A DNA stretch of 34,095 bases from JBCBEX01 sp038528235. GTDB taxonomy: Bacteria > Bacteroidota > Rhodothermia > Rhodothermales > Rubricoccaceae. A program made the translations under genes and the position numbers. The DNA lies in assembly GCA_038528235.1 (NCBI GenBank), contig JBCBEX010000047.1, positions 1 to 34,095 of the forward strand, read 5' to 3'. Each line of letters begins with the position of its first letter. Positions within the stretch are counted from its first letter, which is position 1. Below the pieces are notes generated by a model. That model did not search any database and was not told where the DNA came from. It was given only the letters and a program-made list of their open reading frames with translations. Below, piece after piece: positions 16,344-24,609 of the stretch.

Positions 16344-17375
16344 ATGAACACCCGCAATATCGCTCTCTACGGGTTGCTTCTTGCCCTGACTCTCGCCGCT
16401 GTGCCTGCCCAGGCACAGCGTGCGGAGAGCCCGGAGCAGTCTGGCACCCAAGGAGCCGAGCACCTTCTCATCCCGCTCACAGCGCGGTCGGCAGCCATGT
16501 CGAACTCGCTCACGAGCGGCCTCTCTAACCTCAACGGCATTGAGGCTCTCCAGTCGAACCCGGCTGGCCTCATGGCCAACACCGGCTCTAGCGCGCTCTT
16601 CAGCCGCATGGGCTACGTGGCGGACATCGGCGTCAACTACTTCGGCGTAGCGCAGCGCGTTGGCAACAACAACATCGCGCTCACGATCACGTCGTGGGAC
16701 TTCGGCGACATCGACGCTATCCGCGAAGACGACCCGACACCCTCGTCTACCTACACCGCCACAAACATCGTGGTAGGCGCCACCTACGCTCGTCAGCTTA
16801 CCGACCGCATCGCGGCAGGTGTGACGGCGAAGTTTGCCAACGAAACCATCGATGACATGAACGCGGCCTACGTCGCGTTCGACGCCGGCATGACCTACAC
16901 AGTAGGCGAAAGCGGCCTCCGATTCGGGGTTAGCTTGAAGAACCTCGGTCCGCAGATGTCCTTCGGCGGCCGCGGTCTTGCCCGTCCGATCCCGGTCGTA
17001 GACGCCACCGACGGTATCGCCGGTGAGATCCGCGCCCAGTCGCACGAACTGCCCTCACTCCTGAACTTCGGCGTGGCCTACACCCGCCAGTTCGCCGAGG
17101 GCATTGATGCGACGGTCATCGGCAACTTCCGCTCCAACTCGTACGACCCGGACCAGTACGCTGGTGCCCTTGAACTGGGCTACCAGAATATCGTGTTTGT
17201 CCGCGGTGGCTTCGAACTCCGCGAAGACATGGATCAGACCATGTACCAGGGCTGGAACGTCGGCGCAGGTATCAACTACGACTTCGACGGCGTCGGAATC
17301 GCGGTGGACTACGCCTTCCGTCCGGTTGACTTCTTCAGCAGCGTCAACCTGATCACGGCTGCAGTCTCGCTGTAA
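16344..17375 (+). CDS. PorV/PorQ family outer-membrane protein
   Basis: 343 aa. Signal peptide about 1-25 (MNTRNIALYGLLLALTLAAVPAQAQ), then a PorV/UPF0164-like beta-barrel of the FadL superfamily: the early block LLIPLTARSAAMSNSLTSGLSNLNGIEALQSNPAG is the family hallmark, and amphipathic strands run to the end (VNLITAAVSL). In Porphyromonas and Flavobacterium, PorV shuttles T9SS cargo from the translocon to the attachment complex; PorQ-type paralogs are less understood. Adjacency to a CTD-bearing cargo gene suggests a dedicated shuttle. Last gene of the operon, followed by a strong terminator. The sequence cannot decide whether this is the core PorV or a specialised paralog. Confidence 0.88.
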   Translation: MNTRNIALYGLLLALTLAAVPAQAQRAESPEQSGTQGAEHLLIPLTARSAAMSNSLTSGLSNLNGIEALQSNPAGLMANTGSSALFSRMGYVADIGVNYFGVAQRVGNNNIALTITSWDFGDIDAIREDDPTPSSTYTATNIVVGATYARQLTDRIAAGVTAKFANETIDDMNAAYVAFDAGMTYTVGESGLRFGVSLKNLGPQMSFGGRGLARPIPVVDATDGIAGEIRAQSHELPSLLNFGVAYTRQFAEGIDATVIGNFRSNSYDPDQYAGALELGYQNIVFVRGGFELREDMDQTMYQGWNVGAGINYDFDGVGIAVDYAFRPVDFFSSVNLITAAVSL

Positions 17376-17396
17376 GCCCTGGCAAATGCCTTACGA

Positions 17397-17441
17397 AAGT
17401 GGGGGTAGAGCATCTTGTGCTCTACCCCCACTTCGCTTTTG
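17397..17441 (+). terminator. terminator of the receptor operon, probably bidirectional
   Basis: Perfect 16-bp stem (17397-17412 AAGTGGGGGTAGAGCA with 17418-17433), 5-nt loop TCTTG, then CGCTTTT on the plus strand; A-rich sequence precedes it. It lies between the PorV-like stop (17375) and the convergent ypdA stop (17454) and can serve both. Confidence 0.9.
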
Positions 17442-17453
17442 GCACAGGCCAAG

Positions 17454-18455
17454 TCAAGCTCGTACGGGAAACTCCTCGGCGATGTGCGTCATGATCTGTG
17501 CCGCATGGATACGTCCGTTCTCGATAAACCAGCGGCTTGTGTTGAGGCCACCGCAGACGGTGCCTGCAAGGTAGAGGCCCGCTCTGTTGCTCTCCATCGT
17601 ATCAGGGTGATGGTGTGGAACGCGTCGCTCGCCGTCGAGCGCAACTCCGAGCGTTTCGAGGAAGCCGAAGTCCGGGTGGTAGCCGGTCATCGCCAGCACG
17701 AAGTCGTTGCCGAGCGTCATGGTGCCCTCCGGCGTCTGAAGATGCACCGAGTCCGCCTCAATGGCAGAAACCGTCGTATCGAAGAACGCACGGATCGACC
17801 CTTCCTTGATGCGGTTCTCTAGGTCGGGCTTGATCCAGTACTTCACCGAGTCTGAGATCGCTGGGCCGCGCACCAGCAGCGTCACGTGGGCCCCGTGGCG
17901 ATAGCAGTCGAGCGCGACCTTCGCAGCAGAGTTCTTGGCGCCGATGACGGCCACGCGCTGCCCTGCGTATGGGTAGGGCTCCTTGAAGTAGTGCTGGACC
18001 TTGGCTAGGTCCTCGCCCGGAGCGCCGAGCCGGTTCGGCTGATCGAAGAATCCGGTCGCCACAACAACCTTTCTGGCGCGGTGTAGGCCCTTACTGGTGA
18101 CGACTGTGAACGCGCTATCATGGCCGTCCACACGCTCGACGCGCTCGTAGAGTTGGACATCCAGGCGCTCTTGGTGGGCGACACTCTGGTAGTAGTCGAT
18201 CGTCTCCTCGCGGTGTGGCTTGTAGTTGGATGTTGGGAGCGGATGCCCACCGATCTCCAGCAACTCGGGCGTCGAGAAAAACTCCAGGTTTGTCGGGTAG
18301 CCGATGAGCGAGTTGACGAGGCCGCCCTTCTCGACGATGCGCGCGGTAAGGCCGCGACGCTTGGCCTCGATGCCACAAGCAAGGCCGATCGGGCCTGCGC
18401 CGACAATCAGGACGTCGAGGAGGCGGGACTCAGCCGAGGTATCAGGTAACTGCAT
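17454..18455 (-). CDS. ypdA: YpdA family bacillithiol-disulfide reductase
   Basis: 333-aa FAD/NADPH oxidoreductase. FAD motif GAGPIGLACG at 19-28; second Rossmann motif VAVIGAKNSAAKVALD for NADPH; family blocks HYFKEPYPYAG, KYWIKPDLENRIKEGSI and a C-terminal FAD-contacting segment GLYLAGTVCGGLNTSRWFIENGR. YpdA (Bdr) lacks the CxxC of thioredoxin reductase, and none is seen here. In Bacillota it reduces bacillithiol disulfide; finding it here suggests this organism makes bacillithiol, although no bsh gene is in the window. Single gene, convergent with the receptor operon; tadA follows upstream on the same strand after an 87-bp gap. Confidence 0.9.
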   Translation of the reverse strand: MQLPDTSAESRLLDVLIVGAGPIGLACGIEAKRRGLTARIVEKGGLVNSLIGYPTNLEFFSTPELLEIGGHPLPTSNYKPHREETIDYYQSVAHQERLDVQLYERVERVDGHDSAFTVVTSKGLHRARKVVVATGFFDQPNRLGAPGEDLAKVQHYFKEPYPYAGQRVAVIGAKNSAAKVALDCYRHGAHVTLLVRGPAISDSVKYWIKPDLENRIKEGSIRAFFDTTVSAIEADSVHLQTPEGTMTLGNDFVLAMTGYHPDFGFLETLGVALDGERRVPHHHPDTMESNRAGLYLAGTVCGGLNTSRWFIENGRIHAAQIMTHIAEEFPVRA

Positions 18456-18542
18456 AGCGCATCCCTACACCCAAACCCGGTGCTGCTGTTTCTGAAGAAT
18501 CCTGCGATTGGCACTTCAGACCGTCGACGACGCCAGGGGGAC

Positions 18543-19031
18543 CTATCCGGGGCGCCGCGCCCTGAAAAACCGCCGAAGCAGGTCGGCGCTCGCCTCAGCC
18601 TCCACGCCAGCGATCACCTCGGTGCGATGGTTGAGGCGCTCGTCCTGGAGGATGTTAAACAGCGAGCCCCCTGCGCCCGCTTTCTCGTCCATCGCGCCAA
18701 ACACCACGCGCTTGAGACGGCTCCAGACAATGGCCCCAGCGCACATCGGGCACGGTTCGAGCGTCACGTAAAGGGTACAGTCGGTGAGGAACTTGGTACC
18801 TAAAGTTTCGCACGCCGCCGTGATGGCGATCATCTCAGCGTGTGCTGTCGGGTCGCCGAGACGCTCGACATGGTTATGGCCACGTCCCACAATCTGCCCA
18901 GCGCGAACGACGAGGGCGCCGACCGGGACCTCGCCTGCTTCCGCCGCAAACTCGGCTTCGCGCAGAGCAAGCCTCATCCAGCGGCGATGAGGATCGAGTA
19001 ACGAGATTCCTCCGTTGAGGCTTCCGGGCAT
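18543..19031 (-). CDS. tadA: tRNA-specific adenosine deaminase
   Basis: 162-aa zinc deaminase that converts A34 to inosine in tRNA-Arg(ACG). Zinc site: His64 with catalytic Glu66 (HAE) and Cys94/Cys97 (LEPCPMC). Other TadA features are EVPVGALVV near 34-42, GDPTAHAEM, and the C-terminal segment GGSLFNILQDERLNHRTEV. A guanine deaminase would lack this C-terminal block. Start ATG at 19031. 19 bp separate it from the phosphatase gene upstream on the same strand, so these two probably form an operon, perhaps with ypdA. Confidence 0.95.
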   Translation of the reverse strand: MPGSLNGGISLLDPHRRWMRLALREAEFAAEAGEVPVGALVVRAGQIVGRGHNHVERLGDPTAHAEMIAITAACETLGTKFLTDCTLYVTLEPCPMCAGAIVWSRLKRVVFGAMDEKAGAGGSLFNILQDERLNHRTEVIAGVEAEASADLLRRFFRARRPG

Positions 19032-19050
19032 GGCAATACGATCCTGAGAC

Positions 19051-19626
19051 CTAAAGCGAATCAGCCGTAGGCCTGGAGGAAGCTTCGTGTGACGGAGTCT
19101 GCAAAGGCGCTGGGACGGGGCCCGCCAGAGGCTCCGGGCGAGTCATAGGCGATGCTTCGCTCACGGCCAACAGGAGGTCGGCATCGTCCAAGTGCGCGTG
19201 GTCGCCGGACGCCACCGCGAAGCCTGTTTCTTCCGTCCATACACGGACACGCTGCACGAAGTCGATGATACGGTCTTCGAGGTCCATGCAGAACGCTTCG
19301 AAACCCAGGTCGGAGAGGTTGGAAGGGGCCGGATACGTCCAGTCCTCGCGATGTAGCGCCGGGACGAGAAGTACATCGCCGCAGCCCATCCGAATCATCC
19401 ACTCGTACGGGCCACTGGAGACCGCGTCCACCGACTTCGGGACGAACGCCGTAGAGTCAATGCCATGCCGTTGCAAGGCCGTCGCCACACGGATGTCGAG
19501 CGCATCGCGAGGTTCGGTGCCCGCGCTGTGCACGTCGAGGAGGCCCGCTCCGTGCTGTTGGGCAAACGCTTGGGCGAGTTGACTGCGGCTGGCATTGCCG
19601 ACGCAGACGAAGAGAACCTTGACCAT
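19051..19626 (-). CDS. low-molecular-weight phosphatase, ArsC-like, without the third cysteine
   Basis: 191 aa from the ATG at 19626 (MVKVLFVCVGNASRSQL); a longer start at 19680 adds 18 poorly supported residues. The P-loop C8-x5-R14 (CVGNASR) and the acid motif region (EDWTYPAPSNL, Asp95) define the LMW-PTP/thioredoxin-coupled ArsC fold. Arsenate reductases carry two further redox cysteines; here only Cys82 (MGCGDVLLVP) is present and the position of the third is Leu86. A C-terminal tail of about 55 residues (after 136) is Pro/Ser-rich and unusual for the family. It may be a protein-tyrosine phosphatase or a mycothiol/bacillithiol-type reductase rather than a classical ArsC. No arsenic genes lie nearby. 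Confidence 0.8.
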   Translation of the reverse strand: MVKVLFVCVGNASRSQLAQAFAQQHGAGLLDVHSAGTEPRDALDIRVATALQRHGIDSTAFVPKSVDAVSSGPYEWMIRMGCGDVLLVPALHREDWTYPAPSNLSDLGFEAFCMDLEDRIIDFVQRVRVWTEETGFAVASGDHAHLDDADLLLAVSEASPMTRPEPLAGPVPAPLQTPSHEASSRPTADSL

Positions 19627-19768
19627 GCTGGGGGTGGGAAGAGCTGCCCCATGGTAGGGCTTGGCCGCCAAACGGACCAAGAAGGGGAAATGAAGAGGCT
19701 GGGGGCACGGCGTTTGATACAGAGCCTACGTTTCTGTTCCGCCTCGCATAAGAGCTCGCCTTGGTGCT

Positions 19769-20980
19769 ATGTATGATACCATCGTCGTCGGCGGAGGCCT
19801 GGTGGGCCTTGCCACGGCCTACCACCTCACACAGACCGGCGCGTCCGTCGTGCTCGTCGAGAAAGAGGACGCGCTCACGGCGCACCAATCGGGGCACAAC
19901 TCAGGTGTGATCCACTCGGGCGTCTACTACAAGCCCGGCTCGCTCAAAGCCACCAACTGCCGGGCCGGGCGGGCTGCCCTGCTCGATTTCTGCGAGGCTG
20001 AGGATGTGCCCTACCATCTGTGCGGCAAAGTCATTGTTGCCGTCACGGAAGACGAACGGTCGCGCCTCCAGGCGATATTCGAGCGCGGCCAGGCCAACGG
20101 CGTCGCCTGCGAGCTTGTTGGCTCGGCGCGGTTGCGCGAGCTAGAGCCGCATGCCGCAGGCATCGCGGCGATCCATGTGCCCGACGCAGGGATTGCCGAC
20201 TACCCAGCGCTGGGACGCCGTCTCGCCGAGCGTGCCCTGGAGCGTGGGCTCGATCTTCGCCTCAACCACGCTATCACGAGCATCGCCTCGCACGCCAGCG
20301 GGGTAACCGTTGAGACGACGCAGGGAGCGATCACAGCACGGACGCTCGTAGCCTGCGCCGGCCTCCACGCCGACCGAATCGCCCGCATGGCAGGCCTTAA
20401 GCCTGGCGTACAGATCGTGCCGTTTCGGGGCGAGTACCTCGAACTGCGCCCCGAAGCGGAGCACCTCTGCCAGACGCTTATCTACCCCGTGCCCGACCCC
20501 GCTTTTCCGTTCCTCGGTGTCCACTTCACCCGGATGATTCACGGCGGCGTCGAGTGCGGGCCGAACGCCGTGCTAGCGCTCGCACGTGAGGGCTACGACT
20601 GGGGCACGGTGCATCTCGGTGACCTTGCAGAGACGCTTGGCTACGGCGGCTTCCGGCGGCTTGCGGCGAAGCACTGGCGGATGGGGCTCTATGAAATGCA
20701 GCGCTCGCTCAGCCGTAGCGCGTTCCTCAAGTCGCTCCAACGACTCGTCCCCGAGGTCACCCGGGCCGACCTCCGCGACGGCGGCGCTGGTGTCCGCGCC
20801 CAGGCCGTCACCCGTGACGGTGCGCTCGCAGACGACTTCGTGATTCACGCCACCGAGCGGCAGGTCCACGTTCTCAACGCGCCGAGCCCTGCGGCCACGG
20901 CCTCCCTTTCCATCGGCGCGCGTATCGCAGAGAGCGTGAGAGAACGGATGGGCAACGTTTGGTCGATGCCGATGTCATAG
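19769..20980 (+). CDS. lhgO: L-2-hydroxyglutarate oxidase
   Basis: 403-aa FAD-dependent oxidase of the DAO superfamily that oxidises L-2-hydroxyglutarate to 2-oxoglutarate, a metabolite-repair and lysine/glutarate-related step; membrane-peripheral. FAD-binding VVGGGLVGLATAYHL at 6-20; the LhgO hallmark GHNSGVIHSGVYY at 42-54; FRGEYLEL near 221-228; YPVPDPAFPFLGVHFTR and GGVECGPNAVLA; C-terminal GGAGVRAQAV and NAPSPAATASLSIG. Full length. Divergent from the phosphatase/tadA unit. A glycine or glycerol-3-phosphate oxidase is unlikely given these blocks. Confidence 0.94.
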   Translation: MYDTIVVGGGLVGLATAYHLTQTGASVVLVEKEDALTAHQSGHNSGVIHSGVYYKPGSLKATNCRAGRAALLDFCEAEDVPYHLCGKVIVAVTEDERSRLQAIFERGQANGVACELVGSARLRELEPHAAGIAAIHVPDAGIADYPALGRRLAERALERGLDLRLNHAITSIASHASGVTVETTQGAITARTLVACAGLHADRIARMAGLKPGVQIVPFRGEYLELRPEAEHLCQTLIYPVPDPAFPFLGVHFTRMIHGGVECGPNAVLALAREGYDWGTVHLGDLAETLGYGGFRRLAAKHWRMGLYEMQRSLSRSAFLKSLQRLVPEVTRADLRDGGAGVRAQAVTRDGALADDFVIHATERQVHVLNAPSPAATASLSIGARIAESVRERMGNVWSMPMS

Positions 20981-21025
20981 CAGTCCAACCACAACGGGTT
21001 GCCTCCTGATGCATCGGCGTTCCTC

Positions 21026-21508
21026 ATGCCCTACGCGCTCGTTCTCGCGGGAATCGCTTTCCTTTTGATGCAACCTGCCAGTGCTCAGGAAGCGTTGTCT
21101 GGACAGGCCTCGTCCTACGTGTCGATCAACATAAACGGCTACGGGCTCAGTTGTATGAGCGATGCGGAGCGTCTCGTTCTACGAGGAGGACAGTGGGAGG
21201 CCATCGGGCAGATTCCGAGCCGCGAGCCGGTATACGTCGGAGACGAAGTCGTAGATAAAAGGCTGGAGCGGTGCTGCATCGTACAGTGCTATGCCGTCGA
21301 GCGTATCCGCGTCCCGCTCTATCAGTATGTCGATACGGGTGAACGCCGGTCCTTGCCCGAGGCGTTCGGGACGTGGCCAGATCCAGTGCGGGTGCTCGCT
21401 GAGGCACCGCTTGCAGGGCGTATTCGGGTGGTCTACCACGGTTATGCGGATCCCGAGTGCACCGTGGCGCACGCATTTGAATCCATTATCGAAGCGCTAG
21501 CAGAGTAG
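21026..21508 (+). CDS. small secreted hypothetical protein
   Basis: 160 aa. The ATG at 21026 gives a compact signal peptide (MPYALVLAGIAFLLMQPASAQ) and is preferred over an in-frame TTG at 20999. The mature part is about 140 residues with five cysteines (SCMSD, RCCIVQC, DPEC), suggesting disulfides in the periplasm. No family recognised and no T9SS domain. 45 bp downstream of lhgO on the same strand; converges on the next gene. Confidence 0.65.
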   Translation: MPYALVLAGIAFLLMQPASAQEALSGQASSYVSININGYGLSCMSDAERLVLRGGQWEAIGQIPSREPVYVGDEVVDKRLERCCIVQCYAVERIRVPLYQYVDTGERRSLPEAFGTWPDPVRVLAEAPLAGRIRVVYHGYADPECTVAHAFESIIEALAE

Positions 21509-21555
21509 AGCCGGGTGGCAGGCTGCGTAGGGTTAGGACGAGCGCCGACACTGGG

Positions 21556-22338
21556 TCATTTTAGCACCACGATAGCGCGGTGCGTTCGCTCGGCGATGGC
21601 CCCATCTGTAGAGCGAATGATGAGATGGTAGGTCCCCGCTGGTAGCCCATCAAGAGGAAGCAGGAGGGTGTGCGTTCCTGCTGTAAGTGTCTGCCGGACT
21701 GGCCCAGCTACGCGTTGCCCTACCACGTTGACGACGTCGATCAGCATATCCGTGAATGACGGAACTGTGACATCTAGGGAGATTCGGTTGCGTGTGGGGT
21801 TGGGATAGGCGCTGACTTGGACGGTGGTCTCGGGAAGCGAGCGCTCTGTGCTGACGACCTCGTAGTTCAGGATAGGTACAGCTTGCGGACGGGGCAGACC
21901 TCCGCTGTACACCAACAGCGTGTCCTCGAACGTCCATGGGGCAGAGCTTGCACAGATGAAGCAGCCCGCCTCCAGTCGAGTGATCGATACCGAGTCTGCG
22001 GGGGCTAGCATTCGCCCGAACAAATGCCGTCCGGCTGTATTTCCCCAGTCTTCGCACCCCACAGAAAATCCATGTCCCGTATTCGAGCAGAGGGCTGACC
22101 CGCGAACGACCCTGCCATCGTCTACCCACTGGTAGTCAACCACCCAGCCTATGGCTGTGTATCCGCTGAGGGACGTGAAGTTGAGACTATCTAGTGTGAT
22201 GTCGAAGGGTCCGTTGTTGCTGATGGTCAGTACATCGGCGCGAAGAACGTCGAACGGGTTCGGCGAAACACTCAGCGGCTGTTGCGCGCCAACGAGTGGC
22301 GTCGACAGCATCGCTGCCAGGAGAAAAACCGTGCGCAT
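21556..22338 (-). CDS. secreted protein with T9SS sorting domain
   Basis: 260 aa. Signal peptide about 1-18 (MRTVFLLAAMLSTPLVGAQ). Residues about 20-165 resemble a beta-sandwich beginning LSVSPNPFDVLRADVLTISNNGPFDI and contain paired cysteines (CFIC near 125). The C-terminal 85 residues (VQVSAYPNPTRNRISLDV ... IDVVNVVGQRVAG ... LPAGTYHLIIRS) are a type A T9SS sorting domain. The third T9SS-type protein in the window, not linked in an operon to the others. Function unknown. Confidence 0.85.
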   Translation of the reverse strand: MRTVFLLAAMLSTPLVGAQQPLSVSPNPFDVLRADVLTISNNGPFDITLDSLNFTSLSGYTAIGWVVDYQWVDDGRVVRGSALCSNTGHGFSVGCEDWGNTAGRHLFGRMLAPADSVSITRLEAGCFICASSAPWTFEDTLLVYSGGLPRPQAVPILNYEVVSTERSLPETTVQVSAYPNPTRNRISLDVTVPSFTDMLIDVVNVVGQRVAGPVRQTLTAGTHTLLLPLDGLPAGTYHLIIRSTDGAIAERTHRAIVVLK

Positions 22339-22362
22339 TGAACTAGGGGTAGGATGTCCCTA

Positions 22363-22392
22363 ATCGTACCGCACATCTGCGGCAAAACCAAA
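22363..22392 (-). promoter_or_regulatory. possible promoter of the T9SS-type gene at 21556-22338
   Basis: On the minus strand TTTGGT (22392-22387), 18-bp spacer, TACGAT (22368-22363), 25 bp before the start codon. A partial match to the Bacteroidota -33 TTTG and -7 TAnnTTTG elements. Confidence 0.3.
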
Positions 22393-22440
22393 CGTGCTCA
22401 GGGTATGTCGAGATGCCCTGGGCGGCGATGCCGTTGAGAT

Positions 22441-24123
22441 CTACCGCGCGTATGACGTGGCGCGGGTCTCCCGGATGACCGTCACGCGGATGTGGCCGGG
22501 GTACTGAAGCTCCCGCTCGATGCGTGAGGCGATGTCAATGGCGAGTTGCTCCGCGACCGCGTCGGTGACGATGTCGGGCGTCACGATCACGCGGAGTTCG
22601 CGGCCCGCCTGGATGGCGTAGACGCGCTCGACGCCTGCGAACGAGTCTGCAATGGCTTCGAGGTTCTTGAGCCGCTGTACGTAGTTCTCTAGTGCCTCGC
22701 GGCGAGCCCCAGGGCGCGCGCCGCTCACCGCGTCGGCAGCCTGCACGAGCGGGGCGATGAGCGTCGTCATCTCGATCTCGTCGTGGTGCGCCCCGATGGC
22801 GTTGACCACATCAGGGTGCTCACCGTAGCGTCGGGCGAGTTCGGCTCCGGCCAGGGCGTGCGGCTTTTCGAGGTCTTCCTCGACCACCTTGCCGATGTCG
22901 TGCAGCAACCCTGCGCGCCGCGCCTTGCGCGCGTCGAGACCAAGTTCTGAGGCCATCAGCGAGGCGAGGCGTGCCGTCTCCTTCGAGTGCATGAGCAGGT
23001 TCTGCCCGTACGACGCCCGGTAGCGCATCCGCCCGACGAGCCGGACCAACTCGGGGTGCAGCCCTGGCAGTTCGAGGTCGAGTGCGGCTTCCTCGCCTGC
23101 GAGGACGATCTCTTCGTCCAACTCAACTTGCTTTTGCTCGACGACTTCCTCGATGCGGCCAGGGTGGATGCGGCCATCTTGGAGCAGTTCGACCATCGAG
23201 AGGCGGGCGACTTCGCGGCGGACGGGGTCGAACGCGGAGAGTAGGACTGCTTCCGGCGTGTCGTCCACGATCACCTCGACGCCGGTGGCGGCCTCGAACG
23301 CGCGGATGTTGCGGCCCTCGCGCCCGATGATGCGCCCCTTCATGTCGTCCGACTGTAGCGTCACTACCGAGACGGTGTTTTCAATCGTGTTCTCGGCGGC
23401 GGTGCGCTGGATGGCGGTGAGCACGACCTCGCGCGCGGCGCGCTTGGCTTTCGCCTTCGCCTCGTCGCGGACGTTCTTGACGAGGGCCGCCGAGGAGAGC
23501 TTTGCCTCGCGGACGAGTTCGTCGTTGAGCCGCCGCAGCGCCTCGCGCTTCGAGACGCCGGACGCGGCTTCGAGCTTGCGGAAGTACTCGTCGGTGAGCC
23601 GCTCCAGGCGCTCTTCTTCGCGGGCGGTCTTCTCGGCGCGGGCATCGAGCTCCTGCTCCCGCGCGGCGATCTCCTGCTGCCGCCGCCCGAAGGCCGCAGC
23701 GTTCTTCTGGACCGTCGCGCGGAGGTCTTCCGTCTCGGCACGGCGCTGCTCCGCCTCCCGGGTGAGCGCGTCGAGCGCCTCAGCGGCCTGTCCGAGTGCC
23801 GCCTCGTGCTCGCCGACGCGCTCGCCTCGCATATCGAGCTGCGCCCGCTGCGCGTCGAGGGCCTCCTGCTCGAGCCGCTGCCGCTCGCGGACTTCGGCAG
23901 TCTTCTGGTCGAGTCGGCGGCGGCGCGCCTTCAGTTCCTTAAGCTTCGCAGTGCTCTCGACCTTGAGTGCCTCACCCTCTGTACGAACGCGTTCGGCCCG
24001 TGCTTTGGACTCGCCCATGCGCTGGGCGAGTGCTTGCCCTTTGAGCCACCGACCCACAAACACACCGACAGTGAGTGCAATGACCGCATCGATGACGAGG
24101 AGGAGAACGGTGAAGGAGGACAT
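22441..24123 (-). CDS. rny: ribonuclease Y
   Basis: 560-aa membrane-anchored endoribonuclease that starts mRNA decay. Start ATG at 24123 (MSSFTVLLLVIDAVIALTVG) puts the transmembrane anchor (4-24) at the N-terminus as the family requires; an upstream ATG at 24201 would bury it. A long charged coiled coil (about 30-225) is followed by a KH domain with GRIIGREGRN at 263-272 and an HD domain with His408-Asp409 (LLHDIGKV). The C-terminal domain ends at YPGHIRVTVIRETRA. Downstream of zapA and the probable 6S RNA on the same strand, an arrangement I recall for other Bacteroidota. Confidence 0.97.
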   Translation of the reverse strand: MSSFTVLLLVIDAVIALTVGVFVGRWLKGQALAQRMGESKARAERVRTEGEALKVESTAKLKELKARRRRLDQKTAEVRERQRLEQEALDAQRAQLDMRGERVGEHEAALGQAAEALDALTREAEQRRAETEDLRATVQKNAAAFGRRQQEIAAREQELDARAEKTAREEERLERLTDEYFRKLEAASGVSKREALRRLNDELVREAKLSSAALVKNVRDEAKAKAKRAAREVVLTAIQRTAAENTIENTVSVVTLQSDDMKGRIIGREGRNIRAFEAATGVEVIVDDTPEAVLLSAFDPVRREVARLSMVELLQDGRIHPGRIEEVVEQKQVELDEEIVLAGEEAALDLELPGLHPELVRLVGRMRYRASYGQNLLMHSKETARLASLMASELGLDARKARRAGLLHDIGKVVEEDLEKPHALAGAELARRYGEHPDVVNAIGAHHDEIEMTTLIAPLVQAADAVSGARPGARREALENYVQRLKNLEAIADSFAGVERVYAIQAGRELRVIVTPDIVTDAVAEQLAIDIASRIERELQYPGHIRVTVIRETRATSYAR

Positions 24124-24260
24124 GACGGAGACGAGATACGTGGGTGAGAGGACACGTACGTTCCTGCATCCTTGGTGTTCGGTACGAAAGGGGGGAGCCA
24201 CCCTGGCTGCGTGGCGTCACGCTTGCCGGTCGACGCAGGGCCAGAATGCCGATTGGGCAT

Positions 24261-24294
24261 AAAAAAACGCCCCGCCGGATGACCGACGGGGCAT
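24261..24294 (-). terminator. intrinsic terminator downstream of the probable 6S RNA
   Basis: On the minus strand, TGCCCCGTCGG pairs with CCGGCGGGGC across a short loop and is followed by a run of seven T (24268-24262). It ends transcription coming from zapA and the small RNA before rny, so rny must have its own promoter in 24124-24260. Confidence 0.88.
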
Positions 24295-24485
24295 TAAAAC
24301 CAACTGTAGCGGGGAAAGAGGAACCCTCTCATGCACATGGTGGGCGCCGCCCACGCCCTCTCTGCTTCCACGGTCCCAGCGGACGAATCCGCATGGGTGC
24401 GCGCGCCGAGGCGCACGTGTGGCCTGCTGGTCAGGCGTGAAGGAAGGCTCCCGAGAGGATCATTGTCAGGGTTCTCATTCGGGGC
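24295..24485 (-). ncRNA. ssrS: probable 6S RNA (ends approximate)
   Basis: Between zapA and rny, with a terminator just after it. On the minus strand the ends pair as a closing stem: GAGAACCCT (24476-24468) with AGGGTTcCTC (24327-24318). A large central bubble follows, with a hairpin on its 3' side only (GTGGGC/GCCCAC, 24354-24340). Then an apical arm: CCTCTC (24458-24453) with GAGAGG (24362-24357), CTTCC (24446-24442) with GGAAG (24369-24365), a GTGCGC/GCGCAC hairpin (24416-24397) and a UUCG-type hairpin GCGGA-TTCG-TCCGC (24392-24379). Closing stem, open bubble and apical arm, at about 160-190 nt, fit 6S RNA, which sequesters the housekeeping RNA polymerase. Inferred from structure and synteny; not confirmed by a covariance model. 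Confidence 0.6.
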
Positions 24486-24609
24486 CACAGCCGGTAGTCC
24501 AGGTTACGGCAAGCGCCGTGCCGGACCGCATCCTGATAGCGCTGTCGGTGCACGCTGTTCCGCTCCGTTTTGCAAAGGCCTCTTGAAGGCGGGGTAGATA
24601 CGAAAAGCG

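Noticed and set aside
24295..24485. SRP RNA, RNase P RNA or tmRNA as alternatives for the structured RNA
   Set aside because: The conserved SRP tetraloop region, RNase P core and tmRNA tRNA-like end and tag frame are not found.
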